Origin: AG41 sp965653495
GTDB lineage: Bacteria > Gemmatimonadota > Gemmatimonadetes > Gemmatimonadales > GWC2-71-9
Assembly: GCA_965653495.1 (NCBI GenBank)
Contig: CBFHAJ010000054.1
Coordinates: forward strand, 1-21,076
DNA length: 21,076 nt
Direction of reading: 5' to 3'
Both the position numbers and the translations under genes were made by a program. Shown piece by piece: positions 6,566 to 13,910 of this stretch. The notes below the pieces were generated by a model. That model was not told where the DNA came from, searched no databases, and saw nothing but the letters and a program-made list of their open reading frames with translations. Position 1 is the stretch's first letter; every line of letters begins with the position of its first letter.

Positions 6566-8269
6566 GTGAGCACACCTTCATCACCAGCGCTGCGGTCGAC
6601 TCTGGCCTCGCGGGTGCGCGGCTGGACGGACGACGCGTCGGGCCTCGAGCAGCGCCTCAAGGACCTGGAAACCATCGCGCGCAGCCTGCGGCGCCGATGG
6701 TCACTGGTGGGCGCTGGGCTCGGCATCGGCCTGATCGGGTGGGCCGTCGGGGCGGTGCGGACGCGGCCGGGAACGATGGTGCTGGTCGCCGGTGCCGGCC
6801 TGATCCTCAATGCGTTGCTGGGGATCATCAACGAGCGCGGCTGGTATCGCTGGTGGCTGATCTATGCCCTGGCGCTGCTCGACGTCGGGCTCGTGGCCGT
6901 GGTGATCGTCTGGTTCGGCCACGGAGGCTTCGTGGTCGCCTTCCTTGTTGCTGTGCTGCCGTACGCGTTCGATCAGGGACACACAGTGGGGAATTTCCTC
7001 GTCCTCACCGCCGCGTTGGCGTACCTCGGGGCGGTGCAACTGCATCATCTGCTCTACGCGGGCGACCCCGCGCTGGCCACGGGGCCGGTGCTGGAGACGG
7101 TCACGCTGATGGTGGTGGCGATGACGCTCAAGGAGATCCCGTCCACCCTGATCCAGCGCATTCGCCGCACCCGCAGCGTCATGGGGGAGGCAGAGCACGG
7201 GTTTCTCGCCGTGCGCGCAGCGGCACAGGAGTCCGACGAGCTGGGGTTTCTGGAGAAGAGCTTCAACAAGATGATCGAGGAGATCGGCGGCACGATCTCC
7301 ACGGTGCAGCGGGAGGCCGACGAGGTGGCCGCGTTCGCCGAGCAGCTCGCCGCGTCGGCGGAGGAGCTGCACGCGACGTCGGAGACCGTCACGCACACGG
7401 CACAGCGGCTGGCGGCGGACCTGGGCCAGCAGCGCGACATGGCGGAAAGCGCGCGCGGCGAGAGCGCCAAGGCCGCGGACCAGGCGGAATCTTTGCGGGT
7501 GCGGGCCGAGCTGATGCAGGCCGATGCCGGGCGGCTGGTGGCGGCGGCGGAGCGGGGGCGGGAGCGGGTGGCGCGGGCGAGCCAGACGCTGCGCACGGTG
7601 GGCGACGAGGTTCGGGCGACGGCCTCGACGGTGGTGGGGCTGTCGGGCATGTCGGAGCGGATCGGGGTGTTCGCCCAGACGATCGCACGGATCGCGCGCC
7701 AGACCCATCTGCTGGCGCTCAACGCAGCCATCGAAGCGGCCCGCGCGGAGGAGCACGGGGAGGGGTTCGCCGTCGTCGCCGACGAGGTGCGCGCGCTGGC
7801 GGGCGAGGCGGGGAAGTCCGCCCGCGAGGTGGCGGAGCTCGTGTCCGAGCTGCGCGCCGGGATCGACGCGGCCGCGCGCGCGATGCAGTCGGGGGAAGCG
7901 AAAGTGCGCGACATCGGGGCGGTGGCGGCGGAGGCCGACGGCGCGCTGCAGGAGCTGCACCAGGGCATCGAGCTGGTCGGCGATCTGGTGAACGCTACCG
8001 CGGAGGTCTCGCGCAGCCAGGCGCAGCGGCTCGCCCAGCTGGCGCACTCGCTCGAGCAGGTGGCTGCGATTTCGAGCGGCGCGTCGCAGCGCGCCGACGG
8101 CGCGGCCGCGGCGACGCAGGCCGAAATCACGTCGATGGGGGATCTGACGGCCACGTCGCAGCAGCTGGCGCAACTGGCCGAGCGGCTGCGGGCGAGCATC
8201 GCGCGCTTCTCGGTGCTGAGCCGAGAGCAGCAGACCAAGGAGCACGCCGCGCGGGCCGCCGCCGACTAA
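6566..8269 (+). CDS. Methyl-accepting chemotaxis-type protein with multi-helix membrane sensor
   Basis: 567 residues from GTG 6566, chosen from the promoter position. Residues 20-45 are a cytoplasmic charged helix. About six hydrophobic helices follow (roughly 46-64, 70-88, 96-117, 121-135, 142-162, 172-188) with only short loops, so there is no periplasmic ligand domain. Residues 195-245 look like a HAMP linker (SDELGFLEKSFNKMIEEI). A long coiled coil follows, with the hairpin tip QTHLLALNAAIEAARA...GEGFAVVADEVRALA near 376-410, the CheA/CheW-binding signature of MCPs. The protein would pass a membrane or intracellular signal to a CheA kinase; no che genes are in the window. It sits 19 nt after the TPR gene, whose transcript may read into it. 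Confidence 0.93.
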   Translation: MSTPSSPALRSTLASRVRGWTDDASGLEQRLKDLETIARSLRRRWSLVGAGLGIGLIGWAVGAVRTRPGTMVLVAGAGLILNALLGIINERGWYRWWLIYALALLDVGLVAVVIVWFGHGGFVVAFLVAVLPYAFDQGHTVGNFLVLTAALAYLGAVQLHHLLYAGDPALATGPVLETVTLMVVAMTLKEIPSTLIQRIRRTRSVMGEAEHGFLAVRAAAQESDELGFLEKSFNKMIEEIGGTISTVQREADEVAAFAEQLAASAEELHATSETVTHTAQRLAADLGQQRDMAESARGESAKAADQAESLRVRAELMQADAGRLVAAAERGRERVARASQTLRTVGDEVRATASTVVGLSGMSERIGVFAQTIARIARQTHLLALNAAIEAARAEEHGEGFAVVADEVRALAGEAGKSAREVAELVSELRAGIDAAARAMQSGEAKVRDIGAVAAEADGALQELHQGIELVGDLVNATAEVSRSQAQRLAQLAHSLEQVAAISSGASQRADGAAAATQAEITSMGDLTATSQQLAQLAERLRASIARFSVLSREQQTKEHAARAAAD

Positions 8270-8293
8270 CCCGGGGGCATAGCCCCGGGGTTA
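8267..8293. terminator. Bidirectional hairpin between convergent genes
   Basis: An inverted repeat with 12-nt arms and one mismatch surrounds a short CAT/AGC loop. The TAA stops of the MCP gene (8267-8269) and of the AraC-type gene (8291-8293, other strand) are the outer ends of the two arms. The stem is rich in C and G. There is no long T-run, so termination would be weak or Rho-assisted. Confidence 0.55.
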
Positions 8294-9154
8294 GCCGGTC
8301 CGAGATGCGCGGGCCCCGTTCAGTCCTTGGTCCCACAGTCCCGCGTTGAGTGGGCAGAACGCGCGCAGCGCATCCCGGTACGGAGTGATCAGCAGGTCGA
8401 CGTAGCGTTCGAGCGCGACCTCGAACGGAAAGCGGCGGCGGAACTCTCCGGCAGTGACCCCCAGCATGGCCTTCAAATGACGCCCCAGACTCTGCGGCGA
8501 CGAGTAATCCAGGCGGTAGGCCACGTCGGACACGGAGAGCCCCGGATTGGCGAACAAATAGGAGGCGTGGACCAATCGCATTCCCGCGAGATAGGTTTTC
8601 GGGGAGGGCAGACTCGCCCGATAAAACCGCGACATGAGTGTGCTGGGACAGATGCGCAGCTGGCGCGCCAGCCGGCGCACGGTCGGGAGGACTGGGGCCA
8701 GGCGCGCCACCGCCTCGAAGAACGTGCGCACGTCGCCGGTCGCGCTGCGCAACGCCGGAACCAGGCGTGCGAGGATGCGTGCCGCCACCGGTGAAGCGGG
8801 ACGGCCGACCAGGTCGCGCAACCGCCGCCACCCCGAGGGCTCGGTGCAGTCCACCGCCGAGCGGATGCCGGTGGCGCCGAGCCGCAGCAACGCGTCGGTC
8901 GCTTCGCGGTCGTGCCGCGACACCAGCGCCACCGCGGGGATCGCGGGGAACTCGCGGACGAAGCGGGCGATCGCGGGGAGCTCCTCACCGCGGCAGGCGT
9001 GCACCGAGAGCACGAGCGCGTCCACGCGCTTGCGCCGCGCGGTGCGCAGCGCGTCGCGCAACGACCCGGCGTGGAGCGCGGTGAAACAGCCGTCTCCCGC
9101 GGCATCGAGGCGGGGGCGCTCGGGGGGGTGCAGCACCGTACAAACTGTGACCAT
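8291..9154 (-). CDS. AraC-family regulator with receiver-like N-terminus
   Basis: 287 residues. The C-terminal part (about 155-242) is an AraC/XylS DNA-binding domain: first helix-turn-helix around RLARQLRICPSTLMSRFYRA, then a second with LSVSDVAYRLDYSSPQSLGRHLK and the closing GVTAGEFRRRF. Residues 1-115 follow a receiver-like alternation (DALVLSVHA, IPAVALVSRHD, LLRLGATGIRSAVDC), but the usual acidic pocket and the phosphoacceptor Asp at strand 3 are not evident, so it may be a phosphorylation-independent pseudo-receiver. The gene converges on the MCP gene and diverges from the M28 peptidase gene by 17 bp, making either a candidate target. An extended -10 (TGTTAGCGT on its strand, 9172-9164) lies 9 nt upstream of the ATG. 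Confidence 0.85.
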   Translation of the reverse strand: MVTVCTVLHPPERPRLDAAGDGCFTALHAGSLRDALRTARRKRVDALVLSVHACRGEELPAIARFVREFPAIPAVALVSRHDREATDALLRLGATGIRSAVDCTEPSGWRRLRDLVGRPASPVAARILARLVPALRSATGDVRTFFEAVARLAPVLPTVRRLARQLRICPSTLMSRFYRASLPSPKTYLAGMRLVHASYLFANPGLSVSDVAYRLDYSSPQSLGRHLKAMLGVTAGEFRRRFPFEVALERYVDLLITPYRDALRAFCPLNAGLWDQGLNGARASRTG

Positions 9155-9163
9155 GCGGGACCG

Positions 9164-9172
9164 ACGCTAACA
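9164..9172 (-). promoter_or_regulatory. Extended -10 box of the AraC-type regulator gene
   Basis: On the minus strand TGTTAGCGT (9172 down to 9164) fits TGnTAnnnT. It ends 9 nt before the ATG at 9154, giving a leader of only two or three nt. No convincing -35 is seen. It overlaps the start codon of the divergent peptidase gene, so the two genes may compete for polymerase. Confidence 0.35.
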
Positions 9173-10164
9173 TGGACCCATCAACCTCGCCTCAAGACGG
9201 GAGCGGCCGAGACGCCGGCGCTCGGGCCGGTGCGGCCACGTCCTCAACCTCTGGTCAACGAGGCGAGCTTGCGGAGCGGCTGCGCCGGCACGTCGTCGCG
9301 CTCGAGGGCGTGCGCCACCCGCACGCGGCGCCGGAGCGCCACCGAGCCGCGCGCGACTACGTCGCCCGCGAGCTCGGTGCGAGCGGCCTGGACCCGCAGC
9401 TCGTCCCCTTCACGTTTCGTGGCCGCATCTATCACAACGTGGTCGCCCTCCTGCCGGGGCGCGACGCGCAGCGCCCCCGCCTGGTGGTGGGCGCACATTT
9501 CGACTCGACGGCTCACACGCCGGGTGCCGACGACAACGCGAGCGGCGTCGCCGCGCTGCTCGAGTGCGCCCGCCTCGACAGCGCCCACCCGCTCGCAGCA
9601 GGGGGGACGGGCGGGGGGGGAGTGGGGGGAGTCGAATTCGTCGGGCTCGACCTGGAAGAGCTGCAGACGGTCACCGGCCGCTACCGCGTGGGGAGCCATG
9701 CCCTGGCGCGCGCGAAGCGAGCGCGTGGCGAGCGGCTCACCGGCGCGTTGATCCTCGAGATGGTCGGCTACCGGGACCCGACGCCCGGTGCGCAGACCGT
9801 GCCACCGCTCATCGGGATCGACGTGCCGCGCACCGGCGATTTCCTGGCCGCGGTGGGAGACGGGCGCTCCGGCGCCTTGCTCGACGGGTTCGTCGCCGGG
9901 GCCCGCGAGGCGGCGCCCGACCTGCCGGTGGTCTCCTACCGGACGCGGCTGCGCGGCTGGTTGCTGCCGCTCACGCGCCTCTCGGACAACGCGTCGTTTT
10001 GGGACGCCGGCTACGCGTCGCTCATGCTCACCGACACCGCGTTCCTGCGCAATCCGCACTATCACCGAGACTCGGACACGAGAGCCACGCTCGACTATGA
10101 CTTCATGGCCCTGGTAACTCGGGCCACGGCGGGCGCCGTCGCCCGGCTCACCGATGCCGGCTGA
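9172..10164 (+). CDS. M28-family zinc metallopeptidase
   Basis: 330 residues. The metal-binding set of M28 aminopeptidases is visible: GAHFDS (His109, Asp111), GADDNASG (Asp120/121), a Glu pair in LDLEEL (Glu162/163), LSDNASFWDAGYASLMLTDT with Asp272, and a C-terminal His in NPHYHRDSDT (His298). These bind two zinc ions and activate water for removal of N-terminal residues from peptides. With the ATG at 9172 the N-terminus is a low-complexity, uncharged stretch and not a signal peptide, so the protein is either cytoplasmic or starts elsewhere. A glycine-rich insert (AGGTGGGGVGG, residues 143-153), coded by G-runs, precedes the strand VEFVGLDLEE. The stop lies inside the next gene (11-nt overlap). 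Confidence 0.88.
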   Translation: MDPSTSPQDGSGRDAGARAGAATSSTSGQRGELAERLRRHVVALEGVRHPHAAPERHRAARDYVARELGASGLDPQLVPFTFRGRIYHNVVALLPGRDAQRPRLVVGAHFDSTAHTPGADDNASGVAALLECARLDSAHPLAAGGTGGGGVGGVEFVGLDLEELQTVTGRYRVGSHALARAKRARGERLTGALILEMVGYRDPTPGAQTVPPLIGIDVPRTGDFLAAVGDGRSGALLDGFVAGAREAAPDLPVVSYRTRLRGWLLPLTRLSDNASFWDAGYASLMLTDTAFLRNPHYHRDSDTRATLDYDFMALVTRATAGAVARLTDAG

Positions 10165-10501
10165 CCGGAGGGTCGGGCTGGCCCTCGCCGGCACGGCGGT
10201 GGTGCTCGCCGCCGCGGGGGCCCTCTGGTTCGTGCGGTCGGCCCAGCACGTGCGACGCGATCCGGGTGTCGTCTACCGCGACCCCACCACCCTCGATAAC
10301 CTGGTGAAGCGCGCGAACGAGGCAGAACGCGCCGGCGACCGTGCCACGGCGGTGGCGACCTACCGGTTCGTGATCGCAGCGGGAGAAGGGCGGGGCGGGG
10401 AAGCGGGGAGCGAGGCAGAGTGGGCACCGTATGTGGCGGCGGCGCGGGCCGGGCTCAAGCGTCTAGGAGCCGCCGATACACTTTCAGGTCCGCCGCGCTG
10501 A
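10154..10501 (+). CDS. Small single-pass membrane protein, unknown function
   Basis: 115 residues, starting inside the end of the M28 peptidase gene, so translation is probably coupled. A basic start (MPADRRVG) is followed by one membrane helix (about residues 8-28, LALAGTAVVLAAAGALWFV). The soluble part has one TPR-like helical hairpin, LVKRANEAERAGDRATAVATYRFVIAAGE, then a low-complexity segment coded by G-runs (GEGRGGEAGSEAE), and another helix. I do not recognise a family. The topology suggests a periplasm-facing anchored helper of the peptidase operon, but this is inference. The last 45 nt overlap a tiny open frame on the other strand. Confidence 0.65.
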   Translation: MPADRRVGLALAGTAVVLAAAGALWFVRSAQHVRRDPGVVYRDPTTLDNLVKRANEAERAGDRATAVATYRFVIAAGEGRGGEAGSEAEWAPYVAAARAGLKRLGAADTLSGPPR

Positions 10502-10544
10502 AGCACACGGTGAGGTCGCCCTGGAACGCTTCCAGCCTGACCAC
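10455..10544 (-). CDS. Possible 29-residue peptide or gene remnant
   Basis: From GTG 10544 the minus strand encodes a 29-residue peptide beginning VVRLEAFQGDLTVCFSAADL and ending in a basic helix (YRRLLDA), stop TGA at 10455. It has alternating strand and helix character and looks like real protein sequence rather than a GC-biased shadow. It half overlaps the 3' end of the small membrane protein gene. No ribosome site is evident. It may be the last remnant of a decayed gene. The rest of this gap (to 10593) carries only the promoter region of the next kinase. Confidence 0.18.
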   Translation of the reverse strand: MVRLEAFQGDLTVCFSAADLKVYRRLLDA

Positions 10545-10553
10545 GCGGGCAAT

Positions 10554-10582
10554 CTAGCGCGGGCGGGGCAGCGCCGTATTGT
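10554..10582 (+). promoter_or_regulatory. Candidate promoter of the soluble kinase gene
   Basis: CTAGCG at 10554-10559 and TATTGT at 10577-10582 are 17 bp apart; the second box is 11 nt before the ATG at 10594. The -35-like box does not match the TTGnnn seen at other promoters here, but the same CTAGCGC string stands at the matching place before the membrane-anchored kinase gene. Confidence 0.3.
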
Positions 10583-10593
10583 TACGTACCGTC

Positions 10594-11442
10594 ATGCCCG
10601 GACGCGACCTGATCGAGCGGGTCCGCAAGGCCTTGGCCGACCGCTACACCGTCATCAGCGCGGTCGGCCGGGGGGGCAACGCGAGCATCTTCGCGGGCCG
10701 CGACGCGACCGGCGTCGACGTGGCCATCAAAGTGCTCCATCCGGAGCTGGCCGTCTCGGTCGCCGCCGACCGATTCCTGCGGGAAATCCGTTACGCCGCG
10801 CAGCTCAACCACCCCCACATCGCGCGCATGATCGACAGCGGAGAGACGGACTACCTCCTCTGGTACGTCATGCCGTACGTGACGGGAGAGAACCTGCGTC
10901 AGGCGCTGCGGCGAGAGCCGCGGCTGCGTACGGCGCCGGCGGCGCGGGTCGCCGTGGAGGTGTTGGACGCCCTGCAGCACGCCCACGCGCATGGCATCGC
11001 GCACCGCGATATCAAGCCCGACAACATCGTGCTCTCACCGGAAGGCGCGGTGCTGGTCGATCTCGGCATCGCGCGCGCCATCGCGCATTCGGGGGACGAC
11101 CGCGTCACGCGGAGTGGCTTCGTGGTCGGCACCGAGGAGTACATGAGCCCCGAGCAGGCGGCCGGCGTCCCGGACGTCGACGGTCGCACCGATTTGTATT
11201 CGCTGGGCGTCGTTCTGTTCGAGTGCCTCGCGGGCCGCCCGCCGTTCTCGTCCGCGAGCGCGGCTGCCGTGCTCGACATGCATCAGCACCGTGCCGCGCC
11301 CGACATTCGCAGTGTGCGGCGCGACGTGCCCAAGGAGCTTGGTGTGGTGATCGCTCGCGCCCTCGTGAAGTCCCGCGACGAGCGGTGGCAGCACGCGGCG
11401 GAGATGCGCGACGCCCTCACACCGTTTCTCGCCACCGCCTGA
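10594..11442 (+). CDS. Soluble Hanks-type Ser/Thr protein kinase
   Basis: 282 residues, catalytic domain only. Visible motifs are the glycine loop GRGGNASIF (25-33), VAIKVLHPE (Lys46), the alphaC Glu in FLREIRY, the catalytic loop HRDIKPDN (137-144), DLG in place of DFG (156-158), GTEEYMSPEQ (activation-segment end) and DGRTDLYSLGVVLFECLAG. All residues needed for phosphotransfer are present, unlike the interrupted kinase at 1940-2854. There is no membrane segment or sensor domain, so signals must come from a partner. ATG 10594 is preferred over the TTG at 10579, since MPGRDLIERVRKAL is a usual start in this group. The next gene begins 39 nt downstream with its own -10 box. Confidence 0.92.
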   Translation: MPGRDLIERVRKALADRYTVISAVGRGGNASIFAGRDATGVDVAIKVLHPELAVSVAADRFLREIRYAAQLNHPHIARMIDSGETDYLLWYVMPYVTGENLRQALRREPRLRTAPAARVAVEVLDALQHAHAHGIAHRDIKPDNIVLSPEGAVLVDLGIARAIAHSGDDRVTRSGFVVGTEEYMSPEQAAGVPDVDGRTDLYSLGVVLFECLAGRPPFSSASAAAVLDMHQHRAAPDIRSVRRDVPKELGVVIARALVKSRDERWQHAAEMRDALTPFLATA

Positions 11443-11445
11443 CCG

Positions 11446-11475
11446 CTGGCCCGGGGGCGCGTCTCCCGCTACACT
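11446..11475 (+). promoter_or_regulatory. Predicted promoter giving a leaderless mRNA
   Basis: CTGGCC at 11446-11451 and TACACT at 11470-11475 are 18 bp apart, as at the rnpB and MCP promoters. Only 6 nt separate the -10 box from the ATG at 11482, so the transcript should start at the A of the start codon or one nt away. Confidence 0.4.
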
Positions 11476-11481
11476 GACGAG

Positions 11482-13488
11482 ATGCGACCCGCTTGGCGCC
11501 TCGCCGCCCCTGCTGCGCTGCTGCTCGCCGCCTGCCAGCCACAGGCCAGGCGCGCGCTGCTGCTCGACCTCGCGCTGTCCGAGCCCGCCCTCCTGAACAG
11601 CACCGTGCGACCGTGGCGCGCCGAAGGATACACGGTCGAGTACCGGCGCTTTTACCCGCACCTGGCCCGGGCGGACCTCGCGCGCTACCACGTGTTGCTC
11701 TTCCTGCTCGGCCGCGAGCCGGAGGCCCCGTCCGACGCGTTGACCGCCGGCGACCTGGCCCTCCTCACCGAGTGGGTGCTGCAGGGCGGCGTGGCGGTGA
11801 TCGGCTACGACACCGACGGGGAAGGATACCTCGACCGCTGGACGGCGAACCGCTGGTTGGCCTTTCTCGGGACCGGGATCTCGATCGGCGACCGAGTGCT
11901 CGAAGACACGACTGCGCGTCTGCCGACCACGACGGGCCGGCCGCAGCCGTGGGCGGAGGCACGCCCCGTGGGCGACGAGCCGCTCGGCTCGGTGTACGAC
12001 CCCTTTCCGCTGGATCGCAACGACGTCATCACCGTGCGCGATCCACACGCGCTGCTCGCCGTCACCACGCGGCACGCGTTCGTGCGCGCGCCGCGCACGC
12101 CGTCGCCCCGCCCGGCCGCGGGCATTGTGGCAGCCGCCCGCGTCGGGCAGGGCCTCGTGGTCGTGCTCAGCCGCTACGCGCTCGGCGCGCACGGGCCGCA
12201 GTTCCGGCCCACGACCAGTCCACTGCAGGCATTCGAGGCCCTCGAGCGCACGGAGGTGTTCCTGACGGCCCTGGCGCGCTGGACGCGCCGCCCCGCGGAG
12301 TGGGCACACATGCCGCCCGCCAATCGACTGGGGCTGCTCGCGCTGCAGCAGGCGCCCAGCCCGGTAGAGCTGGTGGCGCCGCCGCTCACGCCGCCCGCGG
12401 CCGTCGACACCGTCCTATTGCCCCTCGCCGCCGACCCCAAGTTCGACAGCGCCACCAACGCTCCCGATTGGCTGCGACAGCAGGGGATGCGCGCGCTGTG
12501 GGCGCCGCTGCTGCCGACGCGGGAAGGGCACCGGTTCATCCGATCGACCGCGTCGCTCGACTCGCTCGTGGCGCTGCTGGACGTGAGCGGGCTGAACCTG
12601 CTGGGGGGAGACGCAGATCCGGAGGCCATGGACTCGCTGCACACTCCCTGGGAGCTGCGGGATGCCGTGCGTCGCGCCTGGGCCGCCGCGGTCAGCCGCC
12701 TCGAGCCCACCAGCGTGGCGTGGATTCCCATGCTGGACTTCGAGCGCGTGCGTCGCGCGCCGGCCGACTCCTCGCGCGGCCCACGCGGCGAAGGGCTCGC
12801 CGCACCCTGCGCGCTCGACTCGACCCTGTGGGCGGAGGGCCTCCCCGTCGCGTACGGGGCGCTCGCCCGCCTCGCCGCCGACCAGCGCACGCTGGTGATC
12901 GCGCTGGGAATCGATTTGACCGGGTCGCGGGACTATTCCATGGGGCAGGAATTCTGCGATGCCGCGTGGCGGCGCGGGATCGCCGGCCTGAGACGCGTGA
13001 GTGGGGTCGAGCTGGATTCGCTTCCGTCCGGGGGCCGGTACGCGGCACTGCGCGATGCCGGTTTGTTGCCTCGTTACTACCGCACGCTCGAGGACGAAAT
13101 CGCCACGCGGGCCGCCGCACTACGCGACCGGATTCTGCGGCAGCGGCGGGACTTGTACTTCGCGTTTCGCCTGTCCACGCCGCCGGCCGACTGGTTCACG
13201 CTCGGCCTGCTCCGCGGGTTCAGTCTGCCCGACCGCCCACTCCTGTTGTTCTCACCTGAGCCGCAGGCACGCGCAGTGATGACGCTGTATCGAGCGACGG
13301 GCCTGAACGTGGCGCACGCGGTGGCGCTGCCACCCGCGTCCCTCATGGCCCACGACTGGCTCAGCCTCAAGCGGCTCGCGTTCACTGAAAACGACGGCTT
13401 CTGGCTGGCCGCCGACGAGGTGCCGAGCCTCGGGAAGCGCGTGCCGGTCGACAGCGTGGGCCGATTGGTGCGGCGGCTGGCGCGGTAG
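11482..13488 (+). CDS. Large lipoprotein of unknown function
   Basis: 668 residues. The signal ends in LLLAAC (Cys18), so it is a predicted lipoprotein. Residues 24-110 have the alternating strands of a glutamine-amidotransferase-like fold (ALLLDLALSE, YTVEYRRFYP, YHVLLFLLG, LLTEWVLQGGVAVIGYD), and residues 200-215 give another strand (GIVAAARVGQGLVVVLSRYA), as in ThuA/GATase-like beta-helix units; I see no catalytic Cys in a GxCxG context. From about residue 290 on the pattern (VDTVLLPLA, MRALWAPLL, VAWIPMLDFERV, LVIALGIDLTG) suggests a barrel of the glycoside-hydrolase type, but no catalytic signature is recognised. The function is unknown. It stands alone between a kinase gene and rnpB. 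A long overlapping frame on the same strand is a shadow. Confidence 0.85.
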   Translation: MRPAWRLAAPAALLLAACQPQARRALLLDLALSEPALLNSTVRPWRAEGYTVEYRRFYPHLARADLARYHVLLFLLGREPEAPSDALTAGDLALLTEWVLQGGVAVIGYDTDGEGYLDRWTANRWLAFLGTGISIGDRVLEDTTARLPTTTGRPQPWAEARPVGDEPLGSVYDPFPLDRNDVITVRDPHALLAVTTRHAFVRAPRTPSPRPAAGIVAAARVGQGLVVVLSRYALGAHGPQFRPTTSPLQAFEALERTEVFLTALARWTRRPAEWAHMPPANRLGLLALQQAPSPVELVAPPLTPPAAVDTVLLPLAADPKFDSATNAPDWLRQQGMRALWAPLLPTREGHRFIRSTASLDSLVALLDVSGLNLLGGDADPEAMDSLHTPWELRDAVRRAWAAAVSRLEPTSVAWIPMLDFERVRRAPADSSRGPRGEGLAAPCALDSTLWAEGLPVAYGALARLAADQRTLVIALGIDLTGSRDYSMGQEFCDAAWRRGIAGLRRVSGVELDSLPSGGRYAALRDAGLLPRYYRTLEDEIATRAAALRDRILRQRRDLYFAFRLSTPPADWFTLGLLRGFSLPDRPLLLFSPEPQARAVMTLYRATGLNVAHAVALPPASLMAHDWLSLKRLAFTENDGFWLAADEVPSLGKRVPVDSVGRLVRRLAR

Positions 13489-13490
13489 CC

Positions 13491-13520
13491 TTGCCCCGAC
13501 CCTTCGAGGGCCCGTAGCTT
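13491..13520 (+). promoter_or_regulatory. rnpB promoter
   Basis: TTGCCC at 13491-13496 and TAGCTT at 13515-13520 are 18 bp apart, two nt after the stop of the lipoprotein gene. The predicted start near 13527 agrees with the 5' end of P1 in the RNase P RNA. A small hairpin (CCCT-TCG-AGGG, 13500-13510) lies in the spacer. Confidence 0.55.
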
Positions 13521-13527
13521 TGGTACC

Positions 13528-13899
13528 GGGAGGCGGTAGGGCGTGATGGTCGCGGCACGTCGGCTGGAGGGACGTGTCGAGGAAAGTCCGAGCTCCATAG
13601 GGCAGACTGCCAGGTAACCCCTGGGCGCCGTGAGGCGACGGAAGGGCCACAGAGAAGAGACCGCCCTGTATCCAAGGGTAAGGGTGAAACGGTGGGGTAA
13701 GAGCCCACCGCGCGCCTGGTAACAGGCGTGGCACGGTAACCCCCAGTCGGAGCAAGGCCAAGTAAGCAGCGAGACCCGGCCCGGGTCGCCCGAGCTGCGG
13801 GTAGGCCGCACGAGGTGGCTGGCGACAGCCATCCCAGAGAGATGACCATCTGTCCCGCTTCGGCGGGCAAACAGAACTCGGCTTATGGCTCTACCGCCC
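13528..13899 (+). ncRNA. rnpB: RNase P RNA, bacterial type A
   Basis: About 370 nt. The universal core is present in order: GAGGAAAGTCCGAGC (CR-I, 5' strand of P4) near 13579, AGGGTGAAACGGTGGGGTAA near 13680, GGTAACAGGC, the GCAAGGCCAAGT segment near 13755, AGAGATGACCATC, and ACAGAACTCGGCTTA (CR-V, 3' strand of P4) near 13871. The ends pair as P1: GGCGGTAG (13532-13539) with CTACCGCC (13891-13898). The RNA is the catalytic part of the ribozyme that cuts tRNA 5' leaders, working with the RnpA protein. It has its own promoter. Only 12 nt separate it from the next ATG, and no strong terminator is seen. Open frames on the opposite strand here are shadows. Confidence 0.96.
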
Positions 13900-13910
13900 A
13901 CCTCCTGGTG

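Noticed and set aside
5464..6831. 455-codon minus-strand frame across the lipoprotein, TPR and MCP genes
   Set aside because: It crosses three well-supported genes and shows only low-complexity basic sequence.
6701..8245. 514-codon minus-strand frame opposite the MCP gene
   Set aside because: Antisense shadow; the plus strand carries the MCP hairpin-tip signature.
11493..13259. 588-codon plus-strand frame overlapping the large lipoprotein gene
   Set aside because: Arg/Ala/Gly-rich shadow in another frame; the chosen frame has a signal peptide and balanced composition.
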